Shown here piece by piece: positions 47,775 to 55,747 of a stretch of 55,747 nucleotides of DNA. Positions within the stretch are counted from its first letter, which is position 1, and each line of letters opens with the position of its first letter. The position numbers and the translations under genes are program-made. Source of the DNA: Gloeocapsa sp. DLM2.Bin57 (lineage in GTDB: Bacteria; Cyanobacteriota; Cyanobacteriia; Cyanobacteriales; Gloeocapsaceae); assembly GCA_007693955.1 (NCBI GenBank), contig RECR01000044.1:1-55747 (forward strand), read 5' to 3'. The notes beneath the pieces are model-generated. The model saw only the letters and a list, made by a program, of their open reading frames with translations, searched no databases and had not been told where the DNA came from.

Positions 47775-50030
47775 TCAAAAAACTGAAAACTTAACCCCAT
47801 CTTCAGTCACAGTAATAGTTTGATTACCGATTTTTACTAGGGAATTTAAACCAGTACCAACAATTTCTAACTCTGGTGGTGGTTGTGATTGCACTGTCAT
47901 GACCACAAAAAAGCGATCATCTCCTGTAGCTTGAATTACCCCTCCTGTTTCCGTGGTTTGATAAGTAATGTTTACCGATACTGGAGTTATAAAAGTACCT
48001 TTCATAGTTGCACCAGAAGCAGAAATAATCATAAAAGTATTTCCCTCTATTTCTACCTTTCCTGGGGTGTGCATAATCCAGGTATTATCTTGAAAATAAT
48101 CGTTATCTACAGCACCCATTAAGCGATCGACTACCACGAATAATCCAGGTACTCCAGCTACTCCACTATAATCTACAGCAAAAGTTCTTAATGCGGTAAT
48201 CCCCAAAGGAAGAGCGCTATCAGGTTTAAAGACATTATTGGTTTTCAGGGTGATTATACCCGAACCATTGGGATTAGCTTGCCAAAAAATTGGCTCTGCA
48301 GATTCCCAAAAAGCCCCCTGAGACAGCATCAGAACGTTTTCGTTTTCAGGTTCGGGTAGATCTGGTCCTGAAATTGCCCAGCGTTCCCCTAAACCCCAGA
48401 TCCGAAAACTACCCACATCGGGATAAGACCAAGAAGCACCTAGGGGATTACGTTTAAGATAGATACTGCTGACAAAGTCGTTTTCATCCCGCCATTGATT
48501 ACGCCAGGTTACAAAACCTCTGACTGAATCAGCCTGTACCCTAGGTATCAATCTAGCAGGATTTTCGGCTCTGATTCCTTCAGGATAACCCGTGAGAGCG
48601 TAGATAGCTAGATGAGGTTGATGATTATCTATACCAAAATTGCCTACGCCATTCGTAGTAAAGTACTCGTCAAATACCCATAATGCAGCGGGGAGAAATT
48701 CTGCAGGTGTGGTTTGCCAACTCAATACTAATAAATCTCCCGTTGGTGCAATGCGATGTCTTCCATAAGCTGGTACAGACACTTCTTGACCTTGTTTAAC
48801 CATACGATTGAGATAATGAGGAATAACCCAAACTAAGGGAGAATTAGTAGTTAAATCTTGACCTAAAACCTCTTGATAAGCGTGGAAAAAAGGTAAAATA
48901 CCGTTTAGGGATTCACGAGTATATAAATCTCCCTCTGTCCCAAAACCGCGATCGCCTAAAGCTGTATGGAGATATCTTTGTACATTCCTTCTGGCAATTT
49001 CTACCTGTTTACTAGACTCGGATGACTCCCCTAAAGTAGCTAAAGCTGCTAATCCGGCTGCTCCTCTAGCTCTTGCATTCCAATTACTCCAAGCATTACC
49101 ATTCCAACCCCTTTGGTGAGTATCTCCATTGAGTAGTTTAGTAGTTTCTGTCTCTAACCAGGTGGTTAAACGATTAATTTGTGTTTCGTCCCAATATTGA
49201 TAACATAAATCATAGGCTAATGTTATTCCTTGGGTAATGGTTGATTTTTCTAATAATCTAGGTCCGGGATTATTTAAGGTATTTTCGACTATTTCCCAGG
49301 CTTTAGCCGCTGATTCGGGTTCATCGTTGATTAAGGCGAGAAAACAATGACTAGCTGCGTGAGAGCCCCCATTAGGTGCGATTCCCTCGTAATAGATTTC
49401 ACTTTCTAAAGCTTCAGACAACCTGTTCATGATTTGTTGTCCAAATTCTGTTTGGATTTTAGCGCGAATTGCGGGTATTTCTTCTCTACGAAAAATTAAG
49501 CGTGGATGTTCACCTTTGGTTATAGGTTGGTGATTGGGGATTGGTTGAGAAGAATGATTCTTAACTATTCCTGTAACTGGTCCTCTTACGGGTACTCGAT
49601 TAAAATCCCCTGCGTAACTACCGATTAATTTTCCGTCAAGGGGTATCAATTCGATGATATAATCGGCTGTGGCTGTTTCTTCTGGTGTCCAGGGTGAAGA
49701 TTGTACAGCTAATTTAACCTTCAGACGCCAGATATTTTCTGTTGCTAAGACTTCTACTGTTCCTAAATGATCTAAATCTTGATGAAAACTCGGTGCGTAA
49801 CCCCAAGCTGTGGATTGACATTCACCGCGCGAGCAGGTTAAATCAACGGTAATAGTTTGATAAACTCTTTCTCCTGACCAATCTTTCCACAAGCCATTTC
49901 TTAAATTTAAACTAATGTCCCCAGAAAGTTTTTCTAGTTCAATTTTCTGCTGAGTTTCTGCAGTAGTTCCTGTGATTAATAAGCTGACAATTGCTATTAA
50001 ACCATAACCAATTTTTACTCTTTTCCCCAT
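47775..50030 (-). CDS. Secreted heparinase II/III-like protein, possible polysaccharide lyase
   Basis: 751 residues with an N-terminal signal segment (IGYGLIAIVSLLITGTTAE). A beta-rich domain (about 27-160) with TCSRGECQ is followed by HPRLIFRREEIPAIRAKIQTEFG, the typical opening of alginate- and heparinase-type lyases, and a helical (alpha/alpha)-barrel region (about 190-480: SHAASHCFLALIND, ITQGITLAYDLCYQYWDE, NGNAWSNWNARARGAAGLAALATLG). A C-terminal beta-sandwich (about 500-751) holds RGFVTWRNQWRDENDFV. The likely catalytic His/Tyr residues (YTRESLNGILPFFHAY and SVPAYGRHRI regions) are present but I cannot assign them. Role: possible uronate-polysaccharide cleavage; substrate unknown. Its ATG overlaps the fibrillin-like gene by 16 bases. 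Confidence 0.65.
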   Translation of the reverse strand: MGKRVKIGYGLIAIVSLLITGTTAETQQKIELEKLSGDISLNLRNGLWKDWSGERVYQTITVDLTCSRGECQSTAWGYAPSFHQDLDHLGTVEVLATENIWRLKVKLAVQSSPWTPEETATADYIIELIPLDGKLIGSYAGDFNRVPVRGPVTGIVKNHSSQPIPNHQPITKGEHPRLIFRREEIPAIRAKIQTEFGQQIMNRLSEALESEIYYEGIAPNGGSHAASHCFLALINDEPESAAKAWEIVENTLNNPGPRLLEKSTITQGITLAYDLCYQYWDETQINRLTTWLETETTKLLNGDTHQRGWNGNAWSNWNARARGAAGLAALATLGESSESSKQVEIARRNVQRYLHTALGDRGFGTEGDLYTRESLNGILPFFHAYQEVLGQDLTTNSPLVWVIPHYLNRMVKQGQEVSVPAYGRHRIAPTGDLLVLSWQTTPAEFLPAALWVFDEYFTTNGVGNFGIDNHQPHLAIYALTGYPEGIRAENPARLIPRVQADSVRGFVTWRNQWRDENDFVSSIYLKRNPLGASWSYPDVGSFRIWGLGERWAISGPDLPEPENENVLMLSQGAFWESAEPIFWQANPNGSGIITLKTNNVFKPDSALPLGITALRTFAVDYSGVAGVPGLFVVVDRLMGAVDNDYFQDNTWIMHTPGKVEIEGNTFMIISASGATMKGTFITPVSVNITYQTTETGGVIQATGDDRFFVVMTVQSQPPPELEIVGTGLNSLVKIGNQTITVTEDGVKFSVF

Positions 50031-50578
50031 AAAGCTAATCCCCCTTCTCTACCTCGGGCAGCTAAGATTTCTTCGGTTATTAAAAAGTAGCTAAAAAAAG
50101 CTTGTTTGGCAACTCTTTCTTGTTGGAATTTCATTTCTTTTTCTTGACCTTTTCCTAAATAACTTTGATAAATGTTCTTATTAAATAGCCCTAGATTAAT
50201 TCTGGTAAAATCAAAAGCAAGAATATTTTTAGGACTAAGAAATTTAACTGGTCCTGTTAAAGTAAGATTAATTCCAGCTAAATTAACAGTATTATTTACA
50301 CCTATATTTGCTTCAGAATAAGTTAGATAGATCTTCACAAATGGGGGTATATATTTACCCGCACCGAGAATTACTCCCGCTTTTTGACGAGTTTTCTGAG
50401 TTCCTGTGATAAAACAGAGACGCCATTTACCGATTAACTGTTGATATTGATAACTCTGTTGTTTTTGTCTATTATTTTTTTCAGCTAATAGTAAAGCTTC
50501 AACAACTTTGTCAGGAGTTGGTTTAGATGAGAGATTCTTAGTTACTCCTTGACTTGCTTGATTTAAAATATTATTCAT
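50015..50578 (-). CDS. PAP/fibrillin-like protein
   Basis: 187 residues. The central LIGKWRLCFITGTQKTRQKAGVILGAGKYIPPFVKIYLTYSE and the strand series VNLAGINLTLTGPVKFL…ILAFDFTRINLGLF resemble the plastid-lipid-associated (PAP/fibrillin) family, small lipocalin-like proteins that bind lipids at plastoglobules or thylakoids. There is no signal peptide, so it would be cytosolic or membrane-peripheral, unlike its secreted neighbour. Its last 16 bases overlap the start of the heparinase-like gene, giving translational coupling. The pairing is odd and not explained by either family. Confidence 0.6.
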   Translation of the reverse strand: MNNILNQASQGVTKNLSSKPTPDKVVEALLLAEKNNRQKQQSYQYQQLIGKWRLCFITGTQKTRQKAGVILGAGKYIPPFVKIYLTYSEANIGVNNTVNLAGINLTLTGPVKFLSPKNILAFDFTRINLGLFNKNIYQSYLGKGQEKEMKFQQERVAKQAFFSYFLITEEILAARGREGGLALWGKE

Positions 50579-50658
50579 TAATATACCTGAGATTTTTTCA
50601 TTAGGGAATAGGAAAATGAAAAATGAACAATTAAGAATGTAAAATTATTAAACTAAGT

Positions 50659-50745
50659 GGGAAGGTCACCCTTCCGACTCGTCTTCAAAACCCATTGACA
50701 CTCCCGGAGCTAAATGCTACCGCATTATAACGGGAGATTCTTGTT
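50659..50745 (+). mobile_element. IS200/IS605-like right-end hairpins, no transposase
   Basis: Two perfect stems lie in tandem: GGAAGG/CCTTCC with a 4-base loop (50660-50675), and CTCCCG/CGGGAG enclosing 24 bases (50701-50736). The surrounding text TTGACACTCCC…GGGAGATTCTTG resembles the right end of cyanobacterial IS200/IS605 elements carrying tnpB, as I remember it. No tnpA or tnpB trace remains in either direction, so it is a stranded end or a non-autonomous element. A TGACA-CTCC / hairpin / TTCTT layout is shared loosely with 43311-43358 and 55632-55679. Confidence 0.55.
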
Positions 50746-50790
50746 TCATTGCCTTTTATCTAGATACAGCATAGAGGTGATCACCACATT

Positions 50791-52137
50791 TTATAAAGCC
50801 CCAGCTGCAGTTTGATCAAGAATACCAAAACCAAGGTGACTAGTAAGATTCATAGCTTGTAAAACAGGTTTACCTTCACTTCCTTGGGGATAATCAATGA
50901 CAGTCACTGCGCCATTACCCTGTTTAATATTCCAAAAATTAGCAGGATTTAAACCTAATAAAGCACAAATAATCACTTTATTAATAGCATCATGAGCTAC
51001 AACTATACCGACTTGAGGCTCAGCAGCGCTACTTTTAGTTTTAACTATATTTTGCCAACAGGCGATCGCTCTTGTCCAAACCTGAGTTAAATTCTCTCCT
51101 TCTGGCATTTGCACGGTTTCGGGGGTATCCTTCCAAGCTTGTAACAAGCCAGGGTAATCAGCTTCTATTTCAGTTTCTAACTTACCTTCCCAAAGACCGT
51201 GACAAATTTCTACCAAATCAGCAAAAGTTTCTAAGATAAGATGGGGGTGATGCTGTAAAATAATCTCAGCGGTTTCTTTAGGACGTAACATCGGACTAGA
51301 AATAGCGAAAGTCAAGGGAACATCTTTGAGAAACTCTCCTGTGAGTCTTCCTTGTTCCCTACCTTTTTCATTAAGGGGAATATCTTTGATACCTTGAAAA
51401 CGTCCTGCGCGATTCCATTCTGTCTCACCGTGACGCACTAATAAGAGACGTAGGGGATTTTGGGGCGATCGCGTCGGGGGAATAGCGACACCTAAATGAG
51501 CAGTTTGATTAAGAGATTCTAGTTGTACGGGGTCTCCCCATTTACCAGTAAAGTTTAAGATATTAATACAGCAATTAGATTGTTGCAGAGAGTGATAATA
51601 TTCAGGATCAATACCTAGTGCACTCATAATCAAACAACGGTTAATCCCATTGTGTGCCACGATCACAATAGTTTCTCCCTCGTGTTGAGGTAAGGTTTCT
51701 TGCCAGAAATTCTCAGCTTGTTGATATAGTGATAAAACAGGGAAAAATTCCTCACTACCTTCGGGAGTTACTCTAGTCATAGTCAACTGTTGCGGTTGAG
51801 TTTTCCAGGTATGATAATCTTGAGCAAATTGTTGCTCTACATCTGTCTTAACCATGTTTTCCCATTGAGGTAGATCGATTTCTCGCAGTTTTTCTAGGGA
51901 TTTAAGGGTAGGAGAATTAGCTAAACAACCTTGGATAATTTGGGCTGTACTCAAAGCCCGTTGTAATGGGCTACAATAAATAGCACTTAGTGAGTAATTT
52001 TTCAGGGTTTCTCCTAGTATTTGGGCGTCTTGTTCACCTTTACGGGTTAACACAGATTTGTCACTACGCCCTTGTATGCGTTTTTGGACGTTATAGTTAC
52101 TTTGACCGTGACGGACAATAATTACGCGAGTAGTCAA
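50791..52137 (-). CDS. Histidine phosphatase, two phosphoglycerate-mutase-like domains
   Basis: 448 residues. Two histidine-phosphatase domains in tandem: the first starts VIIVRHGQSNYNVQKRIQGRSD, the second LLLVRHGETEWNRAGRFQGIKD near residue 225. Each has the RHG nucleophile and a second His (IVIVAHNGINRCLIM; GIVVAHDAINKVIIC). Both active sites look intact. Cyanobacterial members have been described as phosphoglycerate mutases or phosphoserine/other phosphatases. There is no ATG in the right place. I chose TTG 52137, with GGGGG 7 bases upstream and the residues TTRVIIVRHG following. A TTG at 52164 would add nine residues. Confidence 0.85.
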   Translation of the reverse strand: MTTRVIIVRHGQSNYNVQKRIQGRSDKSVLTRKGEQDAQILGETLKNYSLSAIYCSPLQRALSTAQIIQGCLANSPTLKSLEKLREIDLPQWENMVKTDVEQQFAQDYHTWKTQPQQLTMTRVTPEGSEEFFPVLSLYQQAENFWQETLPQHEGETIVIVAHNGINRCLIMSALGIDPEYYHSLQQSNCCINILNFTGKWGDPVQLESLNQTAHLGVAIPPTRSPQNPLRLLLVRHGETEWNRAGRFQGIKDIPLNEKGREQGRLTGEFLKDVPLTFAISSPMLRPKETAEIILQHHPHLILETFADLVEICHGLWEGKLETEIEADYPGLLQAWKDTPETVQMPEGENLTQVWTRAIACWQNIVKTKSSAAEPQVGIVVAHDAINKVIICALLGLNPANFWNIKQGNGAVTVIDYPQGSEGKPVLQAMNLTSHLGFGILDQTAAGAL

Positions 52138-52215
52138 TCTTTTACCCCCTAGTTTTAGGCTCAATGCTTTTGACCAAATTTTACCAGAAATAATGAGTAC
52201 TTACTTTTCTAAATA

Positions 52216-53367
52216 ATGTTTATACTCCGCTATCTAATTCCTTTTGTTACTCCTGAAGTCAATCAATGGTCTCATCACGCTCGTTTTTTACATTGGTTGA
52301 CTTTTATTTGGTTGTTGATTGGTTTAGTCAGTCTCTATTCGGCTTCTTCGGCTGAGGGTTATGTTAATTTCGATGACAGTCTATATTATTTAAAAAGACA
52401 GTTAATTTGGTTCGCGATTGGGGGTATCTTATTTAATGTGATTGTTAGAACTCCTATTAAGCAGATTTTGGATTTTGCTCCCTGGGGTTTTTTAATTGTC
52501 TTGGTTTTAATTACTCTGACTTTTGTACCTGGATTGGGTACAACTGTTTATGGTGCGACTCGTTGGTTGTCTTTAAAATTTATCGTGATTCAACCTTCGG
52601 AATTGATTAAACCTTGGTTGGTTTTACAATGTGCTGTACTATTTGCTAATTGGCTGAAAATTAAACCTTGGAAACGTATCTTCTGGATCTGTTTATTTGG
52701 GATACTTTTACTACTAATTTTAAAACAACCTAATTTAAGTACTACGGCTTTGTGTGGGATGGGATTCTGGTTAATCGCTTTGGCTGCGGGGTTACCTGGA
52801 GGTTATTTGGGGGGAACAGCGATCGCGGGGTTAATCATGGCTTTGATTAGTATCAGTTTACAAAGTTATCAACGGATGAGAATAACGTCTTTTCTTGATC
52901 CTTGGGCTGATCCTTTGGGAAACGGTTATCAATTGGTACAGAGTCTTTTAGCGATAGGATCAGGGAAAATCTGGGGAACAGGTTTAGGTTTATCTCAACA
53001 AAAATTGTTTTATCTACCGATTCAATCTACAGATTTTATTTTTGCTGTTTTTGCTGAAGAGTTTGGTTTCGTAGGTAGTATTTTATTGTTAATTTTACTG
53101 AGTATTTATGCTACAGTAGCTTTTCGTGTGGCTACTAAATCTCAAGACAGAATCAATGCTTTAATCGCGATCGGGGTAATGGTTTTTATGGTTGGACAAT
53201 CAATACTTCATATTGGAGTTGCTACAGGAGTTTTACCAACTACCGGTTTACCTCTACCTTTGTTTAGTTATGGTGGTAGTTCTATGGTTTCTAGTTTATT
53301 TCTAGCAGGATTATTAGTGAGAGTAGCTAGAGAGTCTAGTCAAGCTGAGGTTATTTCTCTAAGGTGA
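52216..53367 (+). CDS. ftsW: Septal peptidoglycan polymerase FtsW (SEDS family)
   Basis: 383 residues with about ten membrane helices. SEDS marks: YLKRQLIWFAIGGILFN, GATRWLSLKFIVIQPSELIKPWLVL (IQPSE motif), LKQPNLSTTALCGM, RITSFLDPWADPLGNGYQLVQSLLAIGSGKIWGTGLG (conserved DPW and GxG), and TGVLPTTGLPLPLFSYGGSSM at the end. It polymerises lipid II at division or elongation sites. FtsW is preferred over RodA on general resemblance only; the two cannot be separated firmly here. It reads divergently from the histidine phosphatase gene. Confidence 0.85.
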   Translation: MFILRYLIPFVTPEVNQWSHHARFLHWLTFIWLLIGLVSLYSASSAEGYVNFDDSLYYLKRQLIWFAIGGILFNVIVRTPIKQILDFAPWGFLIVLVLITLTFVPGLGTTVYGATRWLSLKFIVIQPSELIKPWLVLQCAVLFANWLKIKPWKRIFWICLFGILLLLILKQPNLSTTALCGMGFWLIALAAGLPGGYLGGTAIAGLIMALISISLQSYQRMRITSFLDPWADPLGNGYQLVQSLLAIGSGKIWGTGLGLSQQKLFYLPIQSTDFIFAVFAEEFGFVGSILLLILLSIYATVAFRVATKSQDRINALIAIGVMVFMVGQSILHIGVATGVLPTTGLPLPLFSYGGSSMVSSLFLAGLLVRVARESSQAEVISLR

Positions 53368-53384
53368 TACTGCTGGTGTTATCC

Positions 53385-54812
53385 TTACTCACGATACCAA
53401 TCGGTTACCCCTCCTGGTTTATCAATGAGAGTGATTCCTGCTTTTTGCAACTCATCCCGAAGGCGATCGCTTTCGGCGTAGTTTTTCTGTTTACGGGCTT
53501 CTTGACGTTGTTGAATAATAGCTTCTATGTCAGCATCGGTTAAACCTGTTGGGGTTACTTCTGTTTTAGTCTCAAGGATAAAGCCTAATACTCCGGCTAA
53601 CTCAACTAAAGTCGCCCATTGTTGTTGTAAATCTTCTAGGGGTATAGTAGTTTCCCCCTGGTGTCGGAGTAAATTACCTTGTTTGCGTAATTCTTTGGCT
53701 ATTTCAAAAACAATAGCTAATCCTTCAGAGAAATTAAAATCATCATCAACCGCCTCTTGGAAACGTTGAGCAATTTCTGGGATAATCGTTAAAGAGGGTA
53801 ATTGCCAGTTTAAATTACTTCCCAATAATAAACCTTCTTGAAGGGTTTGCCATCCCGCTTCAGCAGCGTTTAAAGCTTCGCTAGTAAAGTCAATAGGTTT
53901 GCGATAATGGGCTTGAAGAATGAATAAACGCACCGCCATCGGATCTACAGGACGAGCCAATAAATCCCTAATAGTGGTAAAATTCCCTAGAGATTTAGAC
54001 ATTTTTTCCCCATCAACTTTGACCATACCATTATGTAGCCAATAGTTAGCTAGGGGTTTACCAGTTACTGCTTCTGATTGGGCGATTTCGTTTTCATGAT
54101 GTGGGAAAATTAAATCATTGCCTCCCACGTGGATATCGATAGTTTCTCCAAGGTATTCTTTTACCATAGCTGAACATTCGATATGCCAGCCAGGGCGACC
54201 TTTTCCCCAGGATGAATCCCAAGAGGGTTCACCTGGTTTAGCACTTTTCCAGAGAGCAAAATCAAAAGGGTTCTTTTTTTTAGCTTCTTCTGTTGCTTCT
54301 ATTCTACCACTAGCCCCTGCTTGTAAATCCTCTAATTTACGACCTGAAAGCTTACCATAATCTGTAAATTTATCTACAGCGTAATAAACATCCCCATTTG
54401 CTTGATAAGCGTAACCGTTAATTTCTAGTTGAGTGATTAAATTTTTGATCCCATCGAGACTATGGGTTGCTCTGGGGTAAACATCGGCTTTGTTAATCTT
54501 GAGACTCTCCATATCAGCGAAATAAGCTTCAATAAACCTTTCTGCTACCGCTTCCATCGATGTACCTTCTAATCTAGCTCGATTGAGGATTTTATCGTCT
54601 ATATCGGTGAAATTCTGGATATATTGAACTTTGTACCCGCGCCATTGTAAATAATTCCGTACTACATCCCAGATTAAACAAGTACGCGCGTGACCTAAAT
54701 GACAATAATCGTAAACAGTTATACCACAGCAATACATACGCACCCGCTGAGGTTCGATAGATTGAAAAGCTTCTTTATGACGAGTCAGAGTATTATAGAT
54801 AGTTAAGGTCAT
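53385..54812 (-). CDS. cysS: Cysteinyl-tRNA synthetase
   Basis: 475 residues from ATG 54812 (a TTG at 54830 is less likely); class I enzyme, charges tRNA-Cys. MTLTIYNTLTRHKEAFQSIEPQRVRMYCCGITVYDYCHLGHARTCL has the zinc-binding Cys and the HIGH signature (HLGH). GRPGWHIECSAMVKEYLG and the HVGGNDLIFPHHENEIAQSE zinc ligands follow, then KMSKS in GEKMSKSLGN. The C-terminal anticodon-binding helices end with YAESDRLRDELQKAGITLIDKPGGV. It is separated from the divergent MntA-like gene by only 18 bases. Confidence 0.97.
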   Translation of the reverse strand: MTLTIYNTLTRHKEAFQSIEPQRVRMYCCGITVYDYCHLGHARTCLIWDVVRNYLQWRGYKVQYIQNFTDIDDKILNRARLEGTSMEAVAERFIEAYFADMESLKINKADVYPRATHSLDGIKNLITQLEINGYAYQANGDVYYAVDKFTDYGKLSGRKLEDLQAGASGRIEATEEAKKKNPFDFALWKSAKPGEPSWDSSWGKGRPGWHIECSAMVKEYLGETIDIHVGGNDLIFPHHENEIAQSEAVTGKPLANYWLHNGMVKVDGEKMSKSLGNFTTIRDLLARPVDPMAVRLFILQAHYRKPIDFTSEALNAAEAGWQTLQEGLLLGSNLNWQLPSLTIIPEIAQRFQEAVDDDFNFSEGLAIVFEIAKELRKQGNLLRHQGETTIPLEDLQQQWATLVELAGVLGFILETKTEVTPTGLTDADIEAIIQQRQEARKQKNYAESDRLRDELQKAGITLIDKPGGVTDWYRE

Positions 54813-54830
54813 CAGTAGTTCCCAAAGCAA

Positions 54831-55235
54831 ATGACTAACTCTATACCATATCTAGACTATTGGCGAAAAAGACAACAAAGGCAACAAGAATATCACCAGA
54901 AGCTAGCCAAAGCAGCTAGAGAGAAGGTACAAGAGATCGCCGAGTTATTAATTGCAGAATATCCCATTCAAAAGATTATTTTATTTGGTTCTTTGGTAAA
55001 AGGCAACTTTCACGCCGAATCAGATCTTGATTTAGCCGTAGCAGGTATTCCTGAGAGTCTTTATTTTGAAGCCTTAGCCAAAGTTAATCATATCAGCGAT
55101 CGCCCTGTAGATTTAAAACCTCTAGAATCTCTAGATGAACATTTTCTCAAGAAAGTAATAGCAACAGGAGAGTGTATCTATGCGTCAGATGACAGCGACA
55201 CAATTACGGGAGATTATCACAGACATCAACAGTGA
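54831..55235 (+). CDS. MntA-like nucleotidyltransferase (antitoxin)
   Basis: 134 residues. An N-terminal basic helix is followed by a minimal nucleotidyltransferase domain: IILFGSLVKGNFHAESDLDLAV gives GSx10DxD, the metal and nucleotide site, so AMP-transfer activity is plausible. In MntA/HepT systems this protein neutralises the HEPN toxin by adding AMP to its Tyr. The open frame overlaps the next gene by 56 bases; its last 20 residues (ECIYASDDSDTITGDYHRHQ) lie in that overlap. It is immediately divergent from cysS, so its promoter must lie in or near the cysS start. Confidence 0.82.
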   Translation: MTNSIPYLDYWRKRQQRQQEYHQKLAKAAREKVQEIAELLIAEYPIQKIILFGSLVKGNFHAESDLDLAVAGIPESLYFEALAKVNHISDRPVDLKPLESLDEHFLKKVIATGECIYASDDSDTITGDYHRHQQ

Positions 55236-55704
55236 AATCGACAAAATCAGTGTTTTACAGGTACAAATTCAGTTTATCCAAACAGAAATACCTAAAAATC
55301 CCCAACTTGAGGCTATTTTCTGGGAAAGTTTAGCCTTAAAATTGCATAACTTTTATACAGGTTGTGAACGAATCTTTCAGATTATTGCCTCTGAACTCAA
55401 TGGAGGGTTACCATCGGGCTATGATTGGCATCGACGTCTCTTAACTCGGATGAGTACAGAACAAGATCATCGTCCCCCTGTTTTAAGTAAAGAAAACGCC
55501 CGTTTATTAGAAGAATACCTCAGTTTTCGCCATGTTGTGAGAAATATTTACGGATTTGAACTAGATCCAGTCAGATTACAACGTTTAGCTGATAACTACT
55601 CTCACACTTGGACATTATTTAAGGAAGATATTAGTGACATACTCCTACACCGAATCAAAGATTATGGTGTAGGCTTCTTATCTTTCACCTTAAGAGATGA
55701 TTGA
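55180..55704 (+). CDS. HepT-like HEPN toxin with altered C-terminus
   Basis: 174 residues. Start ATG 55180 is fixed by AGGAG at 55166-55170, 9 bases upstream. It is helical; LALKLHNFYTGCERIFQIIASELN and LEEYLSFRHVVRNIYGFELD are typical of the HepT-like group. The catalytic Rx4HxY motif reads RHVVRNIY, with Asn in the His place, so RNase activity may be reduced or this may be a subgroup trait. From about residue 152 to the end (DISDILLHRIKDYGVGFLSF…) the code is a palindromic repeat element also found at 43311-43358, so the original C-terminus seems replaced. It is coupled to the MntA-like antitoxin by a 56-base overlap. Confidence 0.75.
   Translation: MRQMTATQLREIITDINSEIDKISVLQVQIQFIQTEIPKNPQLEAIFWESLALKLHNFYTGCERIFQIIASELNGGLPSGYDWHRRLLTRMSTEQDHRPPVLSKENARLLEEYLSFRHVVRNIYGFELDPVRLQRLADNYSHTWTLFKEDISDILLHRIKDYGVGFLSFTLRDD
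55632..55679 (+). repeat. Palindromic element, copy B (inside the HepT-like gene)
   Basis: Matches copy A (43311-43358) at 42 of 48 bases. Its stem is perfect: CCTACACC (55644-55651) pairs with GGTGTAGG (55666-55673) around a 14-base loop identical to copy A. It lies entirely within the 3' end of the HepT-like reading frame, whose stop is 25 bases further on. Confidence 0.9.
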
Positions 55705-55747
55705 CCGTTTTTGAGTGAGGCGATGCCCATCCCCACTTTTTTAATTA
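55705..55747. other. Window edge, non-coding
   Basis: Bases after the HepT-like stop contain no gene I can support; GAGGCGATGCCCATCCCC is followed by a T-run (55738-55743), but no hairpin is complete within the window. Confidence 0.3.

Noticed and set aside
53385-54812. Functional link between cysS and tRNA-Cys in this window
   Set aside because: They are 33 kb apart, on opposite strands and in different neighbourhoods.

Overview
The window is chromosomal DNA from a cyanobacterium. Four things support this. The octamer GCGATCGC (HIP1) and its partial forms occur in and between most genes. The ATP synthase genes lie in the cyanobacterial order atpI-B-E-G(b')-F-H-A-C, with beta and epsilon absent. 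NDH-1 genes of the ndhF1/ndhD1 type follow them. Several small families found mainly in cyanobacteria are present (DUF3086, an EbsA-like protein, a DUF1400 hydrolase, a PEP-CTERM protein). The DNA looks AT-rich by eye. The genus cannot be fixed from sequence alone; a unicellular or colonial chroococcalean type is a guess.

Layout. 1-3.9 kb: small genes (rhodanese-like, two TPR proteins, DUF29, recR, DUF1232, a short cation-efflux protein). 3.9-13.1 kb: a duplicated Calx-beta protein, then a minus-strand block with a LpxB-related protein, an outer-membrane beta-barrel, a REC-PAS-GGDEF regulator overlapping a hybrid histidine kinase, and a CDF metal exporter. 13.2-17.9 kb: a cyclic-di-AMP (ydaO-type) riboswitch ahead of an ArsB/NhaD/SLC13-type permease, a polysaccharide export protein, plsY and DUF3086. 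18-30.9 kb: a DUF1400 hydrolase, tRNA-Cys, a frameshifted glycosyltransferase, 5-oxoprolinase, a dihydrouridine synthase, an EbsA-like / phosphotransacetylase-like / flavoprotein run, an ABC exporter and a lone OppC-type permease. 30.9-37.1 kb: a DNA-phosphorothioation-associated protein 4 homologue lies 10 bases behind the eight-gene ATP synthase operon. 37.4-42.5 kb: ndhD, ndhF and der. 42.6-47.6 kb: a PEP-CTERM protein, a decayed EAL gene, a DUF1295-like membrane protein, then a tight run nadD-nrtR-truB-cobM. 47.8-55.7 kb: a secreted heparinase II/III-like protein with a fibrillin-like partner, remains of an IS200/IS605-like end, a double histidine phosphatase, ftsW, cysS and an MntA/HepT-like toxin-antitoxin pair.

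How it fits together. Most of the window is housekeeping: energy conversion (ATP synthase, NDH-1), translation (cysS, tRNA-Cys, truB, dusA, der), NAD and cobalamin synthesis, lipid and envelope synthesis, and cell division. The accessory parts are the envelope/polysaccharide genes, the signalling block, the toxin-antitoxin pair and a few transposon-derived hairpins. Points most worth a second look: the c-di-AMP riboswitch and its permease target; recR, which seems to start at an AUU codon; the homopolymer frameshift in the glycosyltransferase; a palindrome repeated in two places that now forms the C-terminus of the HepT-like protein; the Dnd-associated gene behind the atp operon with no dnd genes in view; and the nadD-nrtR pair with a decayed Nudix box. 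I found no CRISPR array, prophage, intact transposase or clearly new multi-gene defence system.
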